This document shows, piece after piece, positions 13,834 through 24,800 of a stretch of 64,000 nt of DNA. Both the position numbers and the translations under genes were made by a program. The DNA is from Strigamia acuminata (lineage: Eukaryota; Arthropoda; Chilopoda; Geophilomorpha; Linotaeniidae): positions 8,643,605 through 8,707,604 of the forward strand of contig OX442321.1 in the NCBI GenBank assembly GCA_949358305.1, read 5' to 3'. The notes under the pieces are model-generated. The model did no database searches and was not told the DNA's origin. It saw only the letters and a program-made list of their open reading frames with translations. Within the stretch, counting starts at the first letter, position 1, and each line of letters begins with the position of its first letter.

Positions 13834-14196
13834 TTGCTACAACGATTGCAAGTCAAATCTACTTTCGATTATGCAACCGAGTTCAAGCAGAAAAATTCAC
13901 ATCGTGATTTGTTCAAAAGAATGTTGTCAACTGCTCTGTTTGAATCTACCGGAGCAAATTTCACAAAGCTGGATAAATTTTTGGGGTGGTGTTTAGAAAA
14001 TGATTTTGAAGGGATTGATCAGTTTAAGAAAAGTTTGTTTGAAAACAATGTGCTTGTGACGTACGATTTGATTCGTCATTTAATTCAAAATGGTTTTTGG
14101 GAAAAATTAAATGCGACTTTGGATTGGTGTTTTAGTGATCCGGATGATGTTTTGAAGTTTAAAAGTGGTTTTTGGAGTCCAGAATTTGGCAGATGA
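13834..14196 (+). CDS. Unrecognised ORF inside the nested element, with internal 46-residue repeat
   Basis: I do not recognise this protein. The open frame spans 120 codons between stops. The first in-frame ATG is at 13921 (residue 30), so an ATG-started product would be about 91 aa unless an upstream frame or exon supplies the start. It is probably all-helical and contains two related units offset by 46 residues: FTKLDKFLGWCLENDFEGID at 43-62 and WEKLNATLDWCFSDPDDVLK at 89-108. Both have the pattern (F/W)-x-K-L, a W-C pair at 52-53 and 98-99, acidic residues, then F-K (64-65 and 109-110). A shorter echo LFKRMLSTALFE lies at 26-37. It ends in GFWSPEFGR and a stop at 14196. It could be a captured host fragment, a decayed transposase remnant or a cargo gene. 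There is no catalytic signature. Confidence 0.35.
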   Translation: MLQRLQVKSTFDYATEFKQKNSHRDLFKRMLSTALFESTGANFTKLDKFLGWCLENDFEGIDQFKKSLFENNVLVTYDLIRHLIQNGFWEKLNATLDWCFSDPDDVLKFKSGFWSPEFGR

Positions 14197-14285
14197 GTTC
14201 ATCAATTGGTTTTGCTTGTCGTTCACCACCAGAAAACAAAAAAATTCAACAACAAATTAAAAACTTGCATTGTTTTTCGTATTTT

Positions 14286-14494
14286 GCGCTTATTCAGTTT
14301 CCAATTTTTTCCAAATTTTGCGCTTATTCAGTTTCCAATTTTTTCCAAATTTTGCGCTTATTCAGTCTGAAACCATTTCCCAATTCCGCGCTTATTCAGT
14401 CTGAAATTATTTCCAAATTCCGCGCTTATTCAATTAACAATGTTGGCATTCCGCGCTAATTCAACAATTGACTTGAAAATTTCGCGCTTATTCA
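14286..14494 (+). repeat. Right subterminal array of GCGCTTATTCA motifs (34-bp then 31-bp period)
   Basis: The 11-mer GCGCTTATTCA occurs at 14286, 14320, 14354, 14388 and 14422, exactly 34 bp apart. A variant GCGCTAATTCA follows at 14453 and a perfect copy at 14484, each 31 bp on. The spacers (for example GTTTCCAATTTTTTCCAAAT) are partly conserved, so the array arose by tandem duplication or is maintained as regularly phased protein sites. It lies between the ORF and the right terminus. Confidence 0.9.
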
Positions 14495-14766
14495 TTTCGC
14501 GCCAGTTCAATTTACTGAAATACGGGTCTGTCAAAAAAAAATAATTCCGCGCCAATTCATTTCGCGCCAGTTATGAATCCCCAGTAGATCTATGGCAGTT
14601 TATTGTGCTATAAGACTTGCCCTCCGAATACAAAAACTAAGGAAGTTTGCTAGAGTTATTGGAGACTAACAATAAGGTTCCAAATTTCTGAATATTGTCC
14701 AGGAAGACCAGGACTTTCAGCAGTTCGTGTAGACCTTGACGGTGGAGGGTTTTCATGACGCTCCCA

Positions 14767-15710
14767 CTAAAAAGAAGCGAAATCAGCAAAAATCTCAACT
14801 CAATGTCGACATAAATGCAGCATCCAAAAGTCTGGATGCAACAGCTGCAATTCGAAGGACTGAAGAGGCCACATTATTTAAAAAAAATTTGCGGAAAGGC
14901 GAAGAATTTGTTTTCTTGTCGTTAAGGTAGCTCTTGACGTCGTCGTCCATTTTCTTGCGCTGTAGGGATGGAACTTGGTCCCCAGGTTGAGGAAATTTTC
15001 CTCGTAACTTATTGGCGTCAGATGCTGACGACTAAAAGAAAGAGAAATTTAATTCGAAATAAAACATTTTAAGAGAATAAAACCATCTTGGTAGACGATT
15101 TTTTGGCTAGGAGAGGGACGTTCGTCACAACGTCCTCTTCTGAATCGGAACTCAAAACAACTGTTATGTCTCGTGGATTTGGGCCTAACCTAGACCTGAG
15201 TCTGGCAACCTTGTCTTTACTTTGGACTGGGTGAGCTGGTACCTGAAGCATATGACTGGTCGGACCCGGAGACGTAGCATTTGTTTTCCGAACCTGTGTC
15301 AACCTAGATCGAGGCTGATGCCTCCCCATGTTCGGGGATCTCGCTCTTGCGTTCCTAGGATACGCCTTGCGGTTTGATGATTTTTCAGAATCGATTGACA
15401 GGCATGGTGATCTGCATGACTCGGCCGGAAAAACGGACCCTCGCGGCCATTCGCAGCGCGTCTTGGGACATCCCAGGAGTGGTCGGCAGTAGGTTGGAAG
15501 ATTTGAAAAAGTCTTGTAGACCTCTTTGGATCAAGGATTGAAGGTCTAATTCCTTCAAAACAGTCGCAGATGGTTCTGTAGTCAAATCGGTCGTAATGGC
15601 AGTTGTTTGTACCTGCATGGCCAGTTTGGGCTAGGCAAAGGTTCGGCTGGCGGCTGCTTCTATTTGGACGTCGATGGACGCCCTTTCTTGGATTGGTCGA
15701 CTCTCGTCAT
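14767..15710 (-). pseudogene. Gag-like ORF1 fossil of the DIRS element
   Basis: This - strand region downstream of the terminal repeat with its TATA box corresponds to the first ORF of DIRS elements, a gag-like RNA-packaging protein. It begins with MTRVDQSKKGRPSTSK at 15710 and continues in another frame at 15618-15385 (ELDLQSLIQRGLQDFFKSSN). It shifts again to 15329-15069 (RSRLGPNPRDITVVLSSDSE), then to 15031-14795 (RKKMDDDVKSYLND, ASSVLRIAAVASRLLDAAF), and ends with EIFADFASF at 14767. At least three frameshifts or stops break it. A CTTTTAG just before 15031 resembles a splice acceptor, but I do not claim an intron. The gag label comes from position and the RIAAVASRLLDAA-type helix, not from a search. 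Confidence 0.6.
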
Positions 15711-15750
15711 AACAAACACACGAAAAAGGGCCTATAAAGTTTTAGTAAAA

Positions 15751-15853
15751 ATTAGACTGGGGATTGGCTTTTTTCGTAGCCTTTATATAGTGGTCATACC
15801 CCTGGTGTTTTTCTTTAAAGGTACTATTTATTTATTTAAAAATTAGACAAGCC
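15751..15853 (-). repeat. DIRS inverted terminal repeat, right in the window (5' end of the element)
   Basis: It is the inverse of 12478-12580. Read on the - strand it supplies the element's presumed promoter, with a TATA box immediately upstream of the gag-like frame. The short unique end 15854-15880 (reading ATTTGCAAATAAATG on the - strand) matches part of the internal complementary region. Confidence 0.88.
15781..15789 (-). promoter_or_regulatory. TATA box in the DIRS 5' terminal repeat
   Basis: TATATAAAG on the - strand lies about 70 bases upstream of the first ATG of the gag-like frame at 15710. The same box is present in the other repeat at 12543-12551, pointing the opposite way. Confidence 0.5.
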
Positions 15854-15880
15854 ACATTTATTTGCAAATATTGTGTAATT

Positions 15881-18800
15881 GGCAATGGAGGACAATAGTT
15901 ACAAATTCAGAATTAATCGTTACGGTCACCTTTGACATCAACTTGTTGAATAAATTTCAAACAGTTTTATCATCATTAAAAAAAGAAAAAGAAAAACTGA
16001 ATGGAATATTTGTAACACTCTACATGAGAAATAGGATTGCCAGTAAAATGGATCCTCTATCTATGACTAACAGCTCTCTTCAGTGTCAACTTGAGACCGA
16101 GTAAAGAAATCTGACATCTACTATTGCAACGTGCGTGTATGGGGGCTACTTGCCTTAATAAATTATGGAATATTTTCCTCGCTCCACAAGCTTTCTGGTG
16201 GAATCGAAGATTCGTCTCTTGTGACAGACAGCAACACAGTGGTGCGCATCTCTTTCAGGACTGCTGCTAGTGTAAATGTATGGTGGTCGATAGTGGTTGC
16301 TTGAATGTCCGTTCATTCTGCGATTTCATGCATCAAGAGCATTCCCCAACGGAAGCTTTAGCACTAATCTTGCAGGCCTGGCGAGCAACTGGGGAGACAT
16401 TGCTGTTCTCCTCTTCCATCTGCTCCCTTCATTTCTCTTCGCTTTTCTCAATTTATCCGCTTCCTGTTTGCAATTTATTCGCAGATAATTATTTATAAAG
16501 GTTGATGAATCTATTTGAACTATTTTTTCTTCTTTTCATCGCCTGGGTTTGATGGGTACCGTAAGGAATATTTTATTGCTTGATCAATTTTGGATGTGGG
16601 TTTTTTCCGCTCTAATTCATTAGTGTAGAGATGTAGAGATGGGTCCTTTATTTGTGGATTTTTGTAGCTAACTAAGGAGTTTTTATACTCTTGTGGTTTT
16701 GAGTTAATTTGAAATTTATTTCTGTTTTTCAGAGCAGAAACTCTAATTGAATGTTCAGTCTTGCTTCACTTTTCTTTTTTCTTTCGAATATATGAAAATT
16801 GATGGGATAAGTTGTTTTTATCTTGTTAATTTTTCGCTTTGTGTGATTAATTTTCTAATGTTGTGTAGTTCTTTCAAATGGAAATAATTCATAATTTTAT
16901 TTTATTATTTGAAAAAAAAAAAATTCATTGTCAAAACAGCGCATTAAAGTGGTTTTTGACGGCAACTTTAGTGTGATAATTACAATGGTTTAAAGATTTG
17001 TTACAAAGTCTTCTGGGGGAAAAATTGGGAAAATGATAAGACGACTTTTGGCAAACTGCAAACATGTAGGGCATCTGCGTTGCAAGAATACAAACATCTT
17101 TGAAAATTCCTCGAGGGTGTTATGAAAAATGAAGCATTCTCTTCCGACCCTGGAACATGCGAAACTTAGTTCCTCATAATTTTTAAATAGATAATATTTT
17201 TTAATTTTTCCTTCAGCAGACACAAGTAATCAATCATCATTCTCAAAACCGCTTGCATCCTGCGGCTGCAGTTTGGAATGTAAATGTTAGCGGAATACTT
17301 TTGGAATGAAAATTTTTACGTTTTCGTTCGCATGTTTTAAATGTGTCACATATGAGCATTAAAGCTTGTGTTTTATATTTTGTGTGCACATAACAGAAAT
17401 CACGCCAGTTGGTAATTAGTTGTCGAGGAAATGTTTTTCTTTTTTATTCTTTTTTTTCGTTTTTTTTTTTTTTTTTACTAATTTATCTAAAGTTGAAATT
17501 TTAAAACACAATGACTTGAGCGAACTTGAGTTTGACTTCAGAGGAAAAGTAGTGGCGTTTAATCGGCTTAATCCACTTTTTTTTTATATAACAAGGTGGA
17601 AATTTTAAGCTTTTTTGGGTACACGATAATAGTTTTTTCTTTTTTTTTGCGAAAAGAATCATCTTTTATGCTTCATAATAACAATGTCTGGTTTTTACCA
17701 GAACTGTTTTACAGGCAATAAAATGCTTGCGTGAGATCTTGATGTATTTGCAATGAAATAACAAACAATTGAATGGTAATAAAAAAAAAGTGTCTTGCAC
17801 CCAAGATGGTGGCAATGTAACCTATTTTACTGAGACCACAGTGTGAAACATCAACATGTGAAATGGCCTGTGCAAGTGTACATCACTTAGAGATGTTTAA
17901 ACGTGTGTAAACTCATTTTTTGCCGGTGTTCACTGGTCTTACCTGCTGAAAATTGCTACTATTTCTGTATTTGATACAAAATTTCATTATTAATAGCAGT
18001 TCCACACGTTTAAACGTTTTTTTTATTTTAAAGTCAAGCTAATAGTTTTCTAAATTGATTAAACCGTTGGGGCTGTCTGCCAACTCCTACATTAAATGAA
18101 ACGGAGTATATTTCATTTATTAATACTAGATAAGAATTTATTAGATAAAAATATTTGCAGAGAAGCTATTTAAAGAGGGGGCAATGGTGGCTCCCAAGAG
18201 TTGAAAACAATAACTGGTGATAAAAATCCCAAGTAAACTGCAGTTGGCAATGGGGAAGAAAAATGCAAAGTTATTACTGCGTGTACGTTGTATATGTGCG
18301 AATGCTGCTCATCCATCGCCATCTGCATAACACATGCATGGAAACACGAGCGCCCGCAACAGCTTCGTTTTATGAGTCGTCTATTATAAAGTTTGCTCAC
18401 GTAGATTTCCCAACATTCCCTTGTCTGCTGCTTGCATCTCTTCTTCCGCCAATCGCATCGAGTAAACAGAACACGTTCCCGCATTACAATGGCCGCGACG
18501 ACGAAGCCACTTCTTATTGATGCAAGACTGAACATTTTCTCCCCCTTTTCCTTTTCCGCCTGCGGATTTTTACGGTGTCGAGTTAACGAGTAGAGATGAG
18601 GTTGGGTCCATGTGGGTTCTTGTTGCCTTTCTCTTCCGCTTCTGGCTTATATTTTTTTATTAGGGCCGAATCGTGTTCGACAGTCGTTTCCTAAAGTGGG
18701 TGCATATTGAATCTGGTTATGGTTAAAGCAATAACGGGAGAGGGGCGGTTTCCGAGTGAAAAATTTTCACCTCGTAATTTTTTCTTTTTTTTTTCCTTTT

Positions 18801-21800
18801 CATTCCTTTTTTTCAGTTTTTGAATGAAAAGTGGAAATTAAATTTTTGCGAAGTCGGATAAGACAAGTAAATTTGCCTGCGACGTGGAAAACATAATTCT
18901 ATAAATGGATTTCGCGACGTTGAAATAATTTGGCATTTTGTAGGTTTGTGGTGGGTCGTTTGAAGTGGTTTTTCTGTGGAAATAAAACGGTGCAGACATT
19001 TTTTTTTCTTTTTAATTTAAAATATTTAAGAAGATGCAGCTATGGAGTTTTTAAAGTGTTTTTTAGGGGGGAACGGACTGTGACTTTCTTGTGACGAGTT
19101 CGTTCGGAAAATAAAAGATATATTCGTAGACTTGCTTCTTGAGATTTTTTGGAATCGGGCCATGATCCTATACCTCATCGACAACTGATGTGCCCTCTTG
19201 TGCTCTATGCTTGGAAAATATAAAAGCATAAGAAAAAAGTATTGGCACTCTTCGGTAGAGAAGGTGAATGGCCTATTTGAACATTGATCCATACATCAAG
19301 ATAAATGATATACTGGGCAAAATACGCCTTATTCAGCACAGGCCCTTGTCGTAAATCACAGCATAAGTTTTAGTTTAGATTTGAGTTGACTCAAAGCGAA
19401 AAATAATTTGTTTTTGTTTCATCTATTTGCACAATTTTTTTTCAAAATAAATTACCACGGAAAAAATGTCAATAATTCTCCATTTTATTACGTAAAAATT
19501 TGAAGGGAATTATTTTTCAAGTCCCCATTCTATTCCTTTGAGATTTTCTGCATGGTTCCAAAATATATTTTACAATACCCTATATTGCTTGTCACTGCAT
19601 TTTGCGGAATTAAGTGTACTATTTGTACAGTTGTACAATCGTCATAATATAATTGAAACATGCATTTGAAAATGCATTCATATTTGACAAATAATAATAT
19701 TGGGAATGCATTTCAATTTCATAATACATTGGAATATAATTGCAATGCATTTTTGAACCATATGGGTTTCGTTAACAAGTAAGTTTTATCGGCATTGCTG
19801 AATGATTGATCTTGCGGGAAGCCAAATAATTACAAACGTCTTATTTTTATTTGCTCTGTGAAACTTATTGGTATTTGGTCAAAATAGAAAGCCATTTTCC
19901 AAAAAAAAAAGAAAAGAAAAAAAAAACTATAAAATGGTTTTACATTTGCCTACGCCAACGACTTCAGTAACGTTTCAATTACATTCACCACACACTTTGA
20001 AGATGGAATTCGTTTCACGGGGACTCATATACTATTGCACGTCACATTACTCGATTTATGAGTATATAGCCTTTTTAAATTGGTGCCAAATTAGAAAGGG
20101 AGGTCCCACTTGCATTTTAGCTCTCATCTCCCTTGGTTATTCCGTCAGTTAAATTTTAATCTTGAACTCACGATCTGTATACAGAGCCCCCGTATATAGA
20201 TTTTCTCCTTGCTGAACGCCGTTGTGAATGCGGCGTTTGAAGATACGACGACGAACGAACGAGACGATGCTGTTATTCAATTAAGATGAATGATAATCTA
20301 GGTGAGTCGTTCTAATGTTTCCAACCATCGAAGTAGAGGACCCAGGTCGCCTATTGCCTTCTGTCAGGTCCTCGATTGGCCTATTAAGAAAGCGTTAAAA
20401 TGTCGCCAATGGCCCAGTAGTCGAGGTACGCATCTTGTAATAAAATTCACCTCTTAAAAATTGGAACGCGAGGACAAGCCTTCAACAATTTAAACGAGAC
20501 GTGACGTGGATATGCCGCTTCGTTTTCGGTTGTTGATTCAATTTTCTGTACACTACTTTCGTTTGGAAAAAAAGGTGTGAGGCGAATTAAAATTTATTGA
20601 TTTTTTTTGGAATTCGAAGTGGGAAGTACAAAACAGATTCTCGATTCCTTTATTGATTCATGTGTAAAATTCCGTTTCCTTTTTTGCTTTTTGCTTTTTT
20701 TATTTATTTAATCCATAAAGCCAATGCTTTAGCCAGGTTACAGTGAGTGGGGGTGAAAAGGGATCCCATTATTGTTGACCTCGGGGATTATTGTACTGTG
20801 ATGAATGGATGTCGGAACGCAAGGCACGCGCCACAATTCTTTGCACAAGAGCTGTGGAGCACGCATGCGTATTGGTGTGGGTGCGTTTTCTATCCTATAT
20901 CGCACCGCCTCTCTTGTTGTACAGTGGAATAATTAATCATCAGACCTCAGCCAAGCGCCAAGCAATCTGCCGTAAAACGGTGATGGGGTGTTGTGTAACT
21001 ATAGCAACGTACACAGTTCACGCGCGACGAGATAAAGCGAGAGGGAATTCTTTCGAAACCAAGTATTATACTGTTTACTCAAGGACTACTAACTACACTC
21101 GGTTTACCCGCAACAAATAGACTTGAACATTACGGATAAATATGTGCCTAGTTTCGTGTATTTTTCTTATCAGATTAACTTTTTTATTCATAGCTGAAAG
21201 AAGTTTTTACTTTTTAAATTTTTTTTTTCTTACCATTAAAAAAAAAATTGTGAGGAAATATATAAGCTTGTAATGTGATGACTTTCTTTTTGGATGACGT
21301 CGTTAACTCATCTTAATGAGCATATTTTTAATTAAATAGTCTTTTCGTACATCAAATTTCGGAGTTGATGGAGATAAAAGGGTTAAAAGGAAATATTTTT
21401 CACTCCTCAATCTTCGCGTGACGGAGGAGAGTGAGAGAATTTAGCAGTTGAACGATAAATTAAGTGCAACGTCGTCTAAAGCATCCAAATGGAAAGAATG
21501 AAATAGCGAGAGCAGGAAAAAAATGTAAGAAAACTAGAAAGAGAAATATTATTTCTCTATATATATTATATGTAATATGGGGCTGCGAGGCAAACCACAA
21601 AAGTTCGGTTTATGGAGATAAGTGCTGGGTGCACGGGGAAAAAAAGATTTGTCGTATAGTCGGTAATTTGTTAGCTCGCTTCGTCTTTGCGTGTTGTAAG
21701 AATTGAGATCGAAGTGGCTCGCCATATTGCTACCTATTAACTAGAAGCAGAGGAAAAGAAAGGCAGGAAGAGGAGAAAAAGGATTTATCTTGTGAGCTAA

Positions 21801-24800
21801 TAAATTGGTGTCAAGAGATAATGGGAACAAGAATAGCATTCACTTGATCGTGTAAATGGAACACGAGATGGATTGATAATAGAAATGATAAAACATACTT
21901 TCAAAAAAATAAAAAATTATTTTATCAAGAATTTTCTTTTCTAGTTTGCAATTCTTTTATTTCTAAAAAAAAAGTAAAGAAAACTCTTGGTTTCTTATTA
22001 CAATTTACGCGTTCAAAAGAAAAAAAATTGGTCTAATTTAAATGGAATATGAAAGTAATTGGTAGAAAAAGAGGTAAGGGTGGTTATTTAACACTCCTTT
22101 GATGTTTTCTTGTTCACCTTTATTCTAACCTAGTGTATTCCTCCCACGTGATTGCTAAGTTGAATGTGGAGAATGGCAGTATTCGCCTGTGGGAAGTGAA
22201 TGGCAGCCCCCGCAACAAAGTTGGAAGCAAATAATCAGTGCAGGGCACAGGCAAGTGGCAAAGGCCATTTGCGCTACAAGTGTGGCTACGCCTGCAGCTC
22301 ACCCCATATACAAGTAATTGCTGCAACCGGTAAAGGAGATAAGGAAGACTCGCAACTGATGGGCGTTAAATGCGTGAAAAGAAATGAAAACAAAATCACG
22401 TCTTTTAGCAGTATGGGGTTTGGAAGTAAGGTTTTTTTGGAGGTTTAATATGTTGGAGATTATACACACAAAAGACTTAAATATTCGTAAATTAATGGAA
22501 GTGCCGTTCTTGAGTGAAATTTTAGTTGTTTGCAAAATTCATAAATGAAAAGCTTTTTTTTAAATTACGTATTTAAATTTGAAGTGAACTAGTGACTCAG
22601 CTTTAAATTTCTCATTTATTATTTATTTAGCTTTTAAACATAATTTTTGTTTGGGGGGCGGGAGATTTTCATGATTAGGGTCGACATTTGTAATCGAGTT
22701 ATTAATTTTGATGAAATTTTTTCGTCTATTTGTTTCCATTTTATTTTGAGCTGTTTTAGGGGTGCTCTGGGTTTTAGAAAACTATCAGGTGTCATGAAGT
22801 TTAATTTGCAATTTATCAACAAAAAGTAAACCTCGACAAACTGCATTGCAGAGGCAAATATGCGACCACAGGAAGGATTTTTTCTCTTTGGATTTTACGA
22901 TTAATAAAAGAGCAGTTTGAGATAAAATATTAGGAAATAAATTTTTTGGTTCGAAATGGCAAATTGGCAATAGACTCGAGGAAGAATGAGCTAGGGTCTT
23001 TGGAACAATCTTTAATAAAGGATTTACACTTCAAAAACCGAAAAAAAAATGATATAAAAATTTGTGTGAAGGAAAAACAAAGCGAAATATCAAGAAAGAA
23101 TGTTTTTGTGGTTTGGTGGTTGATTTTAAATGGCGTTCATTTCATTAATGGGAAGCTGTAAAAAAAAAAATTCTTAATTATTTTTCGTACGAACGAGTTG
23201 GCTGCTGGAAAGGTGTGTCTCTTTTTTCTATACCCATAAAGAAAACATCTAGAGTTACCACAAAAGGTGCGAGGTCATCTGTTGTTACTTCTAAAGGTAA
23301 CTCGATTGAAGGAGACGTTTTCTCGAGCACATCTTTGAAAAAAAAATATTTTTTATAGAGAGATTTCAAAATAAACCATTTTAAATGAAAAAGAGAGGAA
23401 TATAATAGAAAATAATCGAAATGAAAGTGGCTCATTAGCCCATGTTTACCTTATTCATGATTTAAAGGGCGAAGGTGGGTAGAACTTGCTTGTAAAATCA
23501 CGTTAAAATCCACTTGGATCTGATGACCCGTGGCACACATGTCCCTGCCCAGAAAAGGAATGCGTGGGACCTTTTAAACTAGTAGTTAATGGGTTAAAGA
23601 TGATGTCACATATTCAATTGAAATTTTAAGGTCAGTATATTGAACTGGAGAGTATGGGCACGAGTCACCGGTGCTTCCAAGTGTGAAGAACTCGCCCAGT
23701 TGTACTAATCACGAGTGGGAGGCCAATAGAGGGTCAAACCGCCAAGGAGGATTTTATGAATTCGCCAGCTGCTGTTAATATGCTTGCTGAAGAAAGGCAT
23801 ACGACACGAGAATAGAAGGTGTGGTAAAGTCGTGAGAAAAGTGCTAGGCACGTCTGTTGTTTGTTATTACAATTAAGGAAACAAATTTTCTACACGAATT
23901 AGTGTAGTGCGTATATGTATTAGTATATAAACTTTCTTAGTTTTTACTTTTTAAATTTTCGAGATTTGTGCATTGCGAGAAAATAAATACTTTTTTTTAG
24001 AAATTTAATTATAAAGTTGGATGTTTTATTAGTGCAATAATATATTTTTTTACTTTGGAATTCAAAGTTGAGTTTCTAGAGTGGAAGTTAGGATACGTTT
24101 TGAGAAATTGTTGCAATTTGTCAAGATTTTGCTGCAATTTTGTGGTTTTCTTATGGATTTTCTGGATTGCCATGAGAAAAGGAGTGCGCGAAACAAGGTG
24201 CATTCAAATCATTCAAAGGAGTTTTAATTAATTTACAATAGTGTTTTATCCTGATTAAAATGATTGTTTTTGTATAGAGGGACTTGCAGTTAATAAAACG
24301 GTCACGAATCCACATTAAACAGTTGTGAGTAACTGCTGTTAAGCACTAATTAAGGGTATTAATTGTTTGAAGTTTAAAGGTGAGCACGAGGATTATGTCA
24401 AATTGTGTTGGTGCGTGTGTTTTATCCACGTGATTTATGTGCAGTCAATTATGTGTAGAAGAAGAGAAAACACATTGATGGGCTGCGAATCCCGTGTTGT
24501 AATGTTAAAAGTGCAGTGTAGTGGCTCGGGTTGTGTATTATGTATGCAAAATGGGAGTTAGCGATGTGTAGAGATAATAATAAGAGCAGCGAGACTATAA
24601 AGGGAAAGGTGTGTGTGTGTGTGTTCAGATACACGTGAAATCTTAGTACTGTTTTGAATTGTCGATAGGACGCTTCTCTTCTGCTCTTGAGGACTTTATT
24701 CCAATGATATGCAATATTATGCCTTGATAGCGCCATCAAATGGGTTTATTGCTGCAATCGAAACGACAAATCAAGCTGAGATGCGTCATTAAGTGGGCCG

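Larger units (their letters stand above)
13536..14582. mobile_element. Nested DNA-transposon-like element with GCGC-motif arrays and a small ORF
   Basis: The element is 1,047 bp long and inserted into the DIRS recombinase gene. It is bounded by a perfect 9-bp direct repeat AGTAGATCT (13527-13535 and 14583-14591). Removing it with one repeat copy restores the recombinase frame locally, which confirms the borders. The ends are inverted: GGGTTACAATAACTGGCGCG on the left and GGGGATTCATAACTGGCGCG on the right in complement, and similarity runs through about 39 bp (32 matches by eye). Inside are motif arrays at both ends and one small ORF (13834-14196), but no transposase domain. A 9-bp target duplication with GGG ends fits Merlin-like (8-9 bp) or Mutator-like (about 9 bp) transposition; this is inference. 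TA dinucleotides sit just outside the ACTGG core at 13545 and 14572, but the 9-bp duplication explains the borders better. Confidence 0.85.
12834..14766 (-). pseudogene. Tyrosine recombinase of the DIRS element, broken by frameshifts and a nested insertion
   Basis: The - strand encodes a tyrosine recombinase, the integration enzyme of DIRS elements, in several frames. The N-terminal core-binding part reads SEGKSYSTINCHRST next to 14583. It is interrupted by the inserted element 13536-14582 plus one target copy, and resumes in the same frame with ISQYIL and HPLIRVMKGILASRPR. The catalytic part lies at 13408-12965: AGRL supplies a candidate first Arg, LCPVLTLREYL is a family landmark, and FTAHSTRAAS gives the H-x-x-R pair. 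After a frameshift near 12965 the end reads IIKTADWSTAEIFQTFYKKP with the catalytic Tyr and stops at 12834. Another frameshift lies near 13400-13420 and a stop near 14640. Family identity is from recalled motifs. The gene is not functional. Confidence 0.85.
12410..15880 (-). mobile_element. DIRS-type tyrosine-recombinase retrotransposon, decayed, RT/RH absent
   Basis: Read on the - strand, the element runs from 15880 to 12410. It has inverted terminal repeats of about 103 bp (15751-15853 and 12478-12580), unique end extensions, a gag-like fossil, a tyrosine-recombinase fossil and an internal complementary region at 12736-12833. The complementary region is the inverse of the two element ends joined together. 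That combination is diagnostic of DIRS retrotransposons, which replicate through a circular intermediate and integrate with a recombinase instead of an integrase. No reverse transcriptase, RNase H or methylase domain is visible, although those are normal parts of such elements, so this 3.5-kb copy is non-autonomous. About 1 kb of it is a later nested insertion. As expected for DIRS, there is no obvious target-site duplication; both ends share AATT. Confidence 0.9.

Noticed and set aside
13736-13996. Overlapping 86-codon frame in the nested element
   Set aside because: It reads through the inverted 16-mer repeats and lacks the internal repeat pattern of the other frame. It could supply an upstream piece after a frameshift, but nothing shows that.
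13545-14573. TA as target duplication of the nested element, with ends at ACTGGCGCG
   Set aside because: A longer and perfect 9-bp duplication (AGTAGATCT) lies 10-11 bp further out, the inverted ends extend to GGG, and the recombinase frame resumes exactly there.
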